This document shows positions 57,857-64,000 of a stretch of DNA of 64,000 nucleotides, one piece after another. How positions within the stretch are numbered: the stretch's first letter is position 1; each line of letters begins with the position of its first letter. The stretch lies in NCBI RefSeq assembly GCF_003434305.1, contig NZ_QKKX01000030.1, forward strand, positions 62,001-126,000. Direction: 5' to 3'. This DNA comes from Micromonospora sp. MW-13 (GTDB lineage: Bacteria; Actinomycetota; Actinomycetes; Mycobacteriales; Micromonosporaceae). The position numbers and the translations under genes are program-made. The notes beneath the pieces are model-generated. The model had not been told where the DNA came from and did not search any database. It saw only the letters and a list, made by a program, of their open reading frames with translations.

Positions 57857-58381
57857 ATGGAGATAGAAAAAGGGAACAGCCAAATGGGCGGTGAAGATTC
57901 GGAGGCTGGCCCGCGGCTGTCCGGGTCGCCGATCGAGTTCCGGCTCGACCCGTCTTCTGGCGTGCCGACCTACCTGCAACTGGTGCAGCAGGTAGAGCAC
58001 GCGCTGCGGCTTGGCTACCTCGCCACGGGCGACCAACTGCCCAAGATCAGAGACGTGGTCGCGTCGCTGGCCATCAACCCGAACACGGTGTTCAAGGCGT
58101 ACCGGGAGTTGGAGACGAAGGGTCTGGCGGCCGGCCGGCCCGGCCAAGGCACCTTCATCGAGGCCACGCTCAGCCAGGTCACGTTGCCGGAGTTGGCCGG
58201 GCTTCGCGGCTCCCTGCTTGCCTGGCTGGCCACGGCCGACACGGCCGGGCTGGACGAGGACGGCATGGTGGCGCTGTTCACCAACGTGTTGCGGGATTTC
58301 CGTGCGCGCCGCCCCAGCACCTCCCGCCAGAGGGGCGGACGACGCGGGGCAGCAGATGACAAGAGGAAGGGCGTCGCGTGA
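57857..58381 (+). CDS. GntR family regulator, YtrA type
   Basis: This 174-aa protein has the winged helix VPTYLQLVQQVEHALRLGYL, then GDQLPKIRDVVASLAINPNT and KAYRELETKGLAAGRPGQGT. A short C-terminal tail is typical of the YtrA subfamily, which controls ABC transporter operons. The next gene (GTGA overlap) is an ABC ATPase remnant. Met 57857 fits the promoter; Met 57884 with AAAGGG is an alternative. Confidence 0.9.
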   Translation: MEIEKGNSQMGGEDSEAGPRLSGSPIEFRLDPSSGVPTYLQLVQQVEHALRLGYLATGDQLPKIRDVVASLAINPNTVFKAYRELETKGLAAGRPGQGTFIEATLSQVTLPELAGLRGSLLAWLATADTAGLDEDGMVALFTNVLRDFRARRPSTSRQRGGRRGAADDKRKGVA

Positions 58382-58640
58382 ATGTCATTGAAACAAGGGC
58401 TTGGGCAAGTGTTACGGCCGCACCTGGGCGCTGCGCGAGTGCACCCTGGCGATTCCCGCCGGGCACGTCGTTGCGCTGGTCGGCCCGAACGGGGCGGGCA
58501 AGAGCACCCTGCTCAATCTCGCGGTCGGCCTGGCCGACCCGACCGCGGGTACCGTCGCGGTGCTCGGTGGCCGACCGGCCGGGTCCCCGGCCGCGCTGGA
58601 CGGTATCGCGTTCGTCGCCCAGGACACGCCGGCCCGATAG
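58378..58640 (+). pseudogene. Frameshifted, truncated ABC transporter ATPase
   Basis: GTG 58378 overlaps the GntR stop and begins MNVIETRA, but the frame then shifts; from TTG 58401 the other frame reads LGKCYGRTWALRECTLAIPA and the Walker A VALVGPNGAGKSTLLNLAVG. It continues to FVAQDTP and stops at 58640. A missing base near 58398-58401 explains the shift. The signature (LSGGQ) and Walker B parts are absent, so it cannot be a working ATPase. The permease gene is also missing. Confidence 0.85.
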
Positions 58641-58932
58641 CTGACCTCGCGAGTGGCGCACACCCGGGGCAGCAACGTAGCACCAGCGATCTTGGTATCC
58701 GGATCTGCCGCCGACCGGGCGTGTCACCCTCAGCCAGAGCCGTCACGTTCCGTGGCCGTCCGCTAACGTCGCTCGGCATCCGGAACTGCCGAGTTGAGGG
58801 TGTCGACCGTGCTCACTGACCAAGCCTTTAGCGCCCGGAGGCGCTCCAGTTGGCGTCGGGCTGTTGGATCGGGCCCGCTACCGGCTCGTGCCTGTCTTTC
58901 ATGGGCACCCGAGCCGATAGCGGGCCGCACGC
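58641..58932. other. 292-bp region without a gene
   Basis: No convincing gene is seen. It contains two related 15-mers (TATCCGGATCTGCCG near 58694 and CATCCGGAACTGCCG near 58779) and an inverted repeat TCGGCA/TGCCGA near 58775-58794. It may hold the remnants of the lost ABC operon and a terminator. Confidence 0.5.
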
Positions 58933-60102
58933 TTACGCAGGGATGGAAGTGCCGAACTCCGCTTCGATGACCTTGAAGAGGAGGTCCCAGGTCTTCCATT
59001 CGGTGTTGGTGTGGAAGGCGATGGTGTGCTTGCCGTCGGGGGTGCCTACCGTGCAGATGAAGGATCCCCAGAGGCTGCCACCCACGCCGCGCAGCGTCCG
59101 GCCGCCCGTGGCCTCCTTGTCGAACTCGAACAGGCCGAGGCCGTATCGGGCGTGCGGCATCCAGTAACTCCCCTCGGTGGAGACCGTGGTCCACATCTCG
59201 CGGTGCTGGGCCGGCGGCAGCAGGCTGCCGCTCGCCATCGCGTTGATGAACCGGATCATGTCGCCGATGGTGGAGACGACGTTACCGGCTGACCAGGCCG
59301 ATGAGGTGTTGAACTCGGTGACGTCGAGGGGCTCGAGACCGGGTTCCTCGATCATCGATTCCCAGTTCTCCGGGGTGACCATCGCCGGGTCGGTGCCGTC
59401 TTTGTAGAACAGGTTGGAGTACGCGCGCGGGTGCGGATCGGGGTATCCGGTGTCCTGGGTGGGGCGCACGTAGGTGTTGGTCAGGCCGAGTGGCTGGATG
59501 ACCCTGCGGTCGACCTCCTCGGCATAGCTGTTGCCGGTGACCTTCTCGATGATCGCCCCGGCGAGGTAGAAGCCGCCGTTGGCGTACTCGAAGCGATCGC
59601 CGGGCTCGCCGACCGGCGGCTGGGAGACCGCCAGCCTGAGCAGGTCTTCGGTGGTGAATTCGTCGAAGCGATGCTTGACGAACCCGGAGCGGGTGGCGTA
59701 GCGGTGGCCCAGCTCCGGTGCCAGGCCGGTGGAGAACAGGCCACTGGTGTTGCTGAGCAGGTGCCTGATGGTGATCTTGTTGCCGTCGTAGCCGTTGACG
59801 TTCAGCACGCCCGGTAGCCACTTCTCCACCGTGTCGTCGAGGCTGAGCCTGCCCTCGGCCTCGAGGGTCAGCATCACGGCGGCGGTGAAGGCCTTGCCGC
59901 TGCTGCCGGTGTGCACGTGCTCCCCCGGCTGACGCCGGGTACCGGTCTGGATGTTGGCTACTCCGGCGGTTGCGAACCAGCTTCCGTTCGCATCCCGAAC
60001 CTCGGCCACGATGCCGGGTACGCCCGCCTCGGCCACGGCCCAGTCGAGCACCCGCTGCAGCTTCTCGCGCCCCGCGTTGTCTGCATTGCCTGTCATATCC
60101 AT
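58933..60102 (-). CDS. Beta-lactamase class C-like serine hydrolase
   Basis: This 389-aa protein belongs to the class C beta-lactamase/DD-peptidase superfamily: SxxK in HTGSSGKAFTAAV, YxN in FEYANGGFYLAG and HLLSNTSGLFSTG. No signal peptide is visible, so it is probably cytoplasmic or released by another route; an esterase or peptidase role is as likely as wall activity. The start has GAAAGG upstream. Codon use seems less GC-biased than in the core region. It is divergent from the AfsR-like gene. Confidence 0.88.
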   Translation of the reverse strand: MDMTGNADNAGREKLQRVLDWAVAEAGVPGIVAEVRDANGSWFATAGVANIQTGTRRQPGEHVHTGSSGKAFTAAVMLTLEAEGRLSLDDTVEKWLPGVLNVNGYDGNKITIRHLLSNTSGLFSTGLAPELGHRYATRSGFVKHRFDEFTTEDLLRLAVSQPPVGEPGDRFEYANGGFYLAGAIIEKVTGNSYAEEVDRRVIQPLGLTNTYVRPTQDTGYPDPHPRAYSNLFYKDGTDPAMVTPENWESMIEEPGLEPLDVTEFNTSSAWSAGNVVSTIGDMIRFINAMASGSLLPPAQHREMWTTVSTEGSYWMPHARYGLGLFEFDKEATGGRTLRGVGGSLWGSFICTVGTPDGKHTIAFHTNTEWKTWDLLFKVIEAEFGTSIPA

Positions 60103-60190
60103 GCCTTTCGGAGGGAACCGTCGCGTGTCCGTTGATGGAAGGTCACGCGTTTCCGTACGCCCACAACGATGTCCACGGGCGCTGACAGGC

Positions 60191-60208
60191 CTCTTATAAC
60201 GCTCTTAC
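60191..60208. promoter_or_regulatory. Candidate SARP operator repeats
   Basis: CTCTTAT (60191-60197) and CTCTTAC (60202-60208) are heptamers at 11-bp period with 4-bp spacers, the known pattern of SARP binding sites. They lie in the 198-bp gap between the serine hydrolase and the AfsR-like regulator. Confidence 0.5.
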
Positions 60209-60300
60209 AGACGGCACGGAGCCACTATCAGGGACTGTCACGTGCTGGCCGCGCAGTGGCCCGTGTCCCATCGGCGCCCGGCCCTCATAGCCTTGTGGGC

Positions 60301-63300
60301 ATGCGGATTGAAATGCTGGGGCCGGTCCGGGTCTACGCCGACGACGGCGCGCCGATCGACGTCGGCGGCGCCAGGGTTCGCGCGCTGCTGGCCCGGCTGG
60401 CACTGGCCACGGGGGAGGTGGTATCGCTCGAATCGCTCGTTGACGGTCTGTGGGGGGAGCACCCGCCCGGGGGCACCATCAACGCGTTGCATGCGCTGGT
60501 GCATCGACTGCGCAGGGCTCTGGGCGGGGCCGGGGTCGTGGAGACGGCGGCCGGCGGGTACCGCCTGCACGTACACGCCGAGGACGTCGACGCCCACCGG
60601 TTCGAGGAGCTGGCGAAGCGGGGCGACCACGAACTCGCCGCAGGCGCCACGCAGCGGGCGGCCTCGCTGCTGGGCGAGGCACTGGCGCTGTGGCGGGGAG
60701 AAGCGCTGGCCGACGTGCTCCATGCCCCCTTCGCCAGTACGGCTGGCGCGCGCCTGGAGGAGCTGCGCGTCGCGGCCACCGAAGACCGGTTCGAGGCGGA
60801 GCTGCAACTGGGCCGCCACGACGAGATCCTGGCCGATATGGCGGCGCTGGCCGCTGGCCACCCGTTGCGCGAACGGCTGGCCGGATTGCGGATGCGAGCC
60901 CTGTCCGCGGCCGGCCGCCAGTCCGACGCGCTGGTCCTGTTCGAGGAGGTCCGCGGCACGCTCGCCGAGGAGCTGGGCATCGATCCCTCAGCGGAACTGC
61001 GAAAGACGCACCTCGCTGTGTTGCGGGGGAAGCTCGACATCCCCGAGCCCCGGCAGGCATCGCCGGAAGCGGCGCCCGGACGTCTGCCGGCCCAGCTGAC
61101 CAACTTCGTCGGTCGGGCGGACGAGCTGAGGTTGCTGGCTGGGTTGCTGGAGAGCTCTCGGCTGGTCACCGTCGTGGGGCCCGGGAGTGTGGGGAAGACC
61201 CGGCTGGCCGTGAAGGCGGTGAGCCTGCACCGCGCCCATCGCCGCGGCCGGGTCTGGCTCGTTCCCCTGGCCGGGGTGAGCACACCGGACGGGCTGCCCG
61301 AGGCGGTTCTGGGCACGCTCAACACCGCCGACGGCCGGCCTTCCAGTACACCCCTGGATCGAGTGGTCAATCTGCTCGCCGGCGGCGAAGGCGTACTGGT
61401 GCTGGACAACTGCGAACAGATCTCCGGACCGGCGGCGGAGTTCGCCCTGCACCTGCTCGAGCGCCGGCCGGACCTGACCATCCTGGCCACGAGCCGGGAG
61501 CCGCTTGAGGTCATGGGTGAGGCGCTGTGCCGGCTGGGTCCGCTCGATCTCCCCCCGGCACACGCGGATCCCGTCCGCGCCTCCGGATCGGCCGCGGTAC
61601 GGCTGTTCCTCGATCGGGCGGCAGCCGTACGGCCCGGCTTCGTACTGGACGCGACGACGACAGCCCCAGTCGTGGATATCGTGCGTCGGCTCGACGGACT
61701 GCCGCTCGCCCTGGAGCTGGCCGCGGCGCGGCTGCGGACCATGAGCGCTGACCAGGTCGCCCGGCGATTAGATGACCGTTTCCGGCTGCTCAGCACCGGC
61801 AACCGGGCCGCCCAGCCCCGGCAGCAGACGCTGCATGCGGTCATCGAGTGGAGCTGGGATCTCCTCACCGATCAAGAACGGACGCTGGCCCGCCGGATGT
61901 CGATATTTCCCGCGAGAACGGGTATCGCCGCGGTCGAGGCCGTCTGTTCGGATGAGACGCTCCCTACAGGCGAGGTCCTTTACGTGCTCGAGTCCCTGGT
62001 CGACAAGTCCATGATGGAGCCGGTCGGCGACGGGTACCGAATGCTGGAAACAATCCGAACCCACACGGCGGACAAACTCCGACTCGCGGGGGAAGACAAA
62101 AAGGTTCTGCACAGGCTCATCCGGCACTTCGCCGACCTGGCCGAGGAACACGAGCCGCTGCTGCGCTCGGACAAGCAGGTGGAGTCGCTGCGGCTGTTCG
62201 AGGCCGAGTACGACAACCTGATGTTCGCTCTGCAAACGGCCATCGACGGCGGTGACGCCGAGGCGGCGGCCCGGACCCTCGGCCCGCTGTACTGGTACTG
62301 GGTCATGCTTCGCTACGACAGTCGGGCCGACGCCTACGTGGCCAGAGTTCTCGAGTTCGGCGATGCGCTACCCGCGGACGCCCGGGCCGCGTTCACCGCG
62401 ATCCACCTGGTGGCCAGCGAGAGAGGGCCGATCACAGACCCCGAGCGGCTGCGCGCGCTCATCGACGACTGCGCGCGCACGGGCGCGCGGCGACGTTATC
62501 CGATGCTGCTGACGATGTCACTGTTGATGGCGGCGATACTCGGGCTCGATGAGCTGGTCGATCGAGAGATCGCCCAGGTGCGGAGCAGCTCGGACCACTG
62601 GGCGATCGCCTGCACCTTCGTGGTCGAAGCCATGCGATATCGCGAACGGGTCGACCGGGAGGGCTACGCGACCGCGATGGCAGCGGCGTTGCACACGTTC
62701 GAGGAGGTGGGCGACCGATGGTGGACAGCGAAGATGCTGATCGGCATGGCGCAGATCCACGCCACCGGCGGTGACCATGACGAGGCGATCGCCGCCTACG
62801 AGCGCAGCATCGCGATCGCCACCGACCTCGGCTCGCAGGACGAGGTCTCCACCCGGCTCGGCCTCGCCACCGAACGCATGCGCGGCGGCGACCTGACCGG
62901 CGCCCGGCACGACATCGACACCGCCGAACGAGCGGCCTGGGACCGCGGTCACCCCATGCTAGAGATCGAGGTCCTCGGCAACCTGGCCGAGCTGTACCGC
63001 CGCTCCGGCGACGTCGAACGGGCCGATCATGAACTCGACCGGATGGAGACGCTCGCCTGCGAGCTACTCGTTCCGGCCGAGACGGTGCAGAACGTGCTGG
63101 TCCCCGCCAGGATGGCGAACCTCCTCACCGCCGGGAACGCCGCACGCGCACGCGAGCTGCTGCTCCGCACCGTCCAAGCGGCGCAGGCGCGCATGGACAC
63201 CTCATCAGCCGCCCAACTCCTGGCCTGGCTGCTCCTTCTGGAAGGCGATCCGGCCGGCGCGGCCGGCGCGCTCGGCCTGAGCCAGGCCATCCGGGGCACC

Positions 63301-63447
63301 TTCGACCACGGCGACGTCGAACTACGCTCGCTCGTGGAGGCTCTCGTGGACCGGCTCGGCCGTACCGAATACGACAGGGCCTACCGCCGAGGCGCCGACA
63401 TGACACGGCAAGAGGCCATCGACCGGCTGACGAATTCGCGTTCATGA
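60301..63447 (+). CDS. AfsR/SARP family regulator with NB-ARC and TPR-like parts
   Basis: This protein (1048 aa from ATG 60301) has an OmpR-like winged helix (MRIEMLGPVRVYADDGAPID, GARVRALLARLALATGE, about 1-92), a bacterial transcriptional activation domain (about 97-245), an NB-ARC/STAND ATPase (P-loop VVGPGSVGKTRLAVKAV at about 290-305; GVLVLDNCEQI; ILATSREPLEVMGE) and a C-terminal helical repeat region. Such regulators switch secondary metabolism genes. An upstream ATG (60169) adds an unconserved extension that crosses the operator-like repeats, so I prefer 60301. Confidence 0.92.
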   Translation: MRIEMLGPVRVYADDGAPIDVGGARVRALLARLALATGEVVSLESLVDGLWGEHPPGGTINALHALVHRLRRALGGAGVVETAAGGYRLHVHAEDVDAHRFEELAKRGDHELAAGATQRAASLLGEALALWRGEALADVLHAPFASTAGARLEELRVAATEDRFEAELQLGRHDEILADMAALAAGHPLRERLAGLRMRALSAAGRQSDALVLFEEVRGTLAEELGIDPSAELRKTHLAVLRGKLDIPEPRQASPEAAPGRLPAQLTNFVGRADELRLLAGLLESSRLVTVVGPGSVGKTRLAVKAVSLHRAHRRGRVWLVPLAGVSTPDGLPEAVLGTLNTADGRPSSTPLDRVVNLLAGGEGVLVLDNCEQISGPAAEFALHLLERRPDLTILATSREPLEVMGEALCRLGPLDLPPAHADPVRASGSAAVRLFLDRAAAVRPGFVLDATTTAPVVDIVRRLDGLPLALELAAARLRTMSADQVARRLDDRFRLLSTGNRAAQPRQQTLHAVIEWSWDLLTDQERTLARRMSIFPARTGIAAVEAVCSDETLPTGEVLYVLESLVDKSMMEPVGDGYRMLETIRTHTADKLRLAGEDKKVLHRLIRHFADLAEEHEPLLRSDKQVESLRLFEAEYDNLMFALQTAIDGGDAEAAARTLGPLYWYWVMLRYDSRADAYVARVLEFGDALPADARAAFTAIHLVASERGPITDPERLRALIDDCARTGARRRYPMLLTMSLLMAAILGLDELVDREIAQVRSSSDHWAIACTFVVEAMRYRERVDREGYATAMAAALHTFEEVGDRWWTAKMLIGMAQIHATGGDHDEAIAAYERSIAIATDLGSQDEVSTRLGLATERMRGGDLTGARHDIDTAERAAWDRGHPMLEIEVLGNLAELYRRSGDVERADHELDRMETLACELLVPAETVQNVLVPARMANLLTAGNAARARELLLRTVQAAQARMDTSSAAQLLAWLLLLEGDPAGAAGALGLSQAIRGTFDHGDVELRSLVEALVDRLGRTEYDRAYRRGADMTRQEAIDRLTNSRS

Positions 63448-63654
63448 GGCCGCAATTAAGATCACTAACAGTGGCGGCCGCACATTTGTCGTGACGGTGC
63501 AGAAGACCGGCATCCCCAGAACGATCGCCGAGGTCTACGAGGTCAGGCGGTAAAAGGTTGGCAAGGCCGAGGTTCCCGACCTCATGTTGTCCGGGGACAT
63601 CTGCAGGGTGGCCGGCCTGCACGCCGAGCGTGCGCGGCACGCGGCGGACGGCCC
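63448..63654 (+). other. 207-bp region, possible gene remnant
   Basis: After the regulator, one frame reads about 30 codons (including RTFVVTVQKTGIPRTIAEVY), a stop at about 63551, then about 34 more codons ending in a TGA that overlaps the next ATG. This may be a decayed gene; I do not recognise it. Confidence 0.3.
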
Positions 63655-64000
63655 ATGACGGCATCACCCCTACACCCAGCAAGCCGCCGGCACACCCTCG
63701 TCGAACTGGCTGGGGCGATCGATGTCGCGTTTGGGCGGTGGGATCTGGCACATTCGCGGATGTTCATGCTGCCCGGCGGCGTCGAGGTCAGTTGGGTGGC
63801 GTCGCCGGCCGGCGCGGCGTTGCCCGGCACGAGCGACGGACCGACCGCCCAGTTGGACACCATGGCGCTCGACACGTCGTTCGCGTACGTGCTCGGCCTC
63901 GGCGAGGACTGGACCCACACGTGCACGGGGAGCCTCGCCCCGCCGGGGACCACCCGTCTGGGGCCGTCGCAGCCGCCTCGACCGTATCGAGGTTGGGGGA
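63655..64000 (+). CDS. pRiA4b ORF-3-like protein (3' end outside window)
   Basis: The open frame from ATG 63655 reaches the window edge (115 codons). It contains HTLVELAGAIDVAFGRWDLA, HSRMFMLPGG and SFAYVLGLGEDWTHTCTG, matching the pRiA4b ORF-3 family motifs (a helix with DxAH and a later GDDWxH). The family is found on plasmids, with IS elements and in mobile regions; its biochemical role is not established. The C-terminal part is out of view. Confidence 0.65.
   Translation, partial: MTASPLHPASRRHTLVELAGAIDVAFGRWDLAHSRMFMLPGGVEVSWVASPAGAALPGTSDGPTAQLDTMALDTSFAYVLGLGEDWTHTCTGSLAPPGTTRLGPSQPPRPYRGWG

Noticed and set aside
58378..58644. 88-codon frame starting with the expected ATPase N-terminus
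   Set aside because: Only the first eight or so codons are ATPase-like; the rest is out of frame, so this is one half of the frameshifted pseudogene.
63448..63654. Toxin-antitoxin or small regulator gene
   Set aside because: The only extended frame is interrupted by a stop and shows no recognisable motif.

Overview
The window comes from the chromosome of a very GC-rich actinomycete, most likely Micromonospora or another member of the Micromonosporaceae. Evidence: strong third-position GC, frequent GTG starts, chains of ATGA/GTGA-coupled genes, a meso-DAP-type MurE (DNPR motif), DUF5753/DUF397 regulator pairs, a CruF/CruG-type carotenoid operon, and a Rv2175c-like gene beside a PASTA kinase. 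I saw no rRNA, tRNA, CRISPR array or intact insertion sequence. Family assignments are by reading and memory, not database search.

Region 1 (1-17930, minus strand) is the division and cell wall (dcw) cluster. In transcription order it reads mraZ, rsmH, ftsL-like, ftsI, murE, murF, mraY, ftsW, murG, murC, ftsQ, ftsZ, yggS, sepF, yggT, divIVA (cut by the window edge). Two usual members are missing: murD between mraY and ftsW, and pgeF between ftsZ and yggS. A MraZ-type operator of three AGTGG-type boxes at 10-bp spacing overlaps the cluster promoter. Divergently, murT-gatD (lipid II glutamate amidation) and a VTT-domain membrane protein run on the plus strand (18155-20797).

Region 2 (20830-29281) holds leuS, with a candidate leucine attenuator in its leader, then the moxR / DUF58 / transglutaminase operon. 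Region 3 (29290-32552) holds XRE-family regulators with small partner genes and a DUF3040 protein. Region 4 (32668-43579, minus) is a mutagenesis and repair zone: dinB, a phosphodiesterase-like gene, a methyltransferase, a 59-aa gene, dnaE2, imuB, imuA' and a HEPN-like gene, with two LexA boxes upstream of the last.

Region 5 (43779-57455) holds an EamA transporter, a coupled operon (YbaK-like deacylase, CrtA-like monooxygenase, GNAT, CruF-like hydratase, GT2, CrtI/CrtD-like desaturase), a CDP-alcohol phosphatidyltransferase, metF, a polyprenyl diphosphate synthase, Rv2175c/pknL and endonuclease IV. Region 6 (57456-64000) looks accessory: a YtrA-like GntR gene followed by a frameshifted, truncated ABC ATPase, a serine hydrolase, a large AfsR/SARP-type regulator with candidate 11-bp-period operator repeats, and a partial pRiA4b ORF-3-like gene at the edge.

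Cross-cutting signals: long intergenic palindromes, two of which are clearly related and sit between converging genes; many TAnnnT boxes 6-8 nt before a GTG/ATG, implying leaderless mRNAs; and short in-frame tandem repeats in disordered parts of several proteins.
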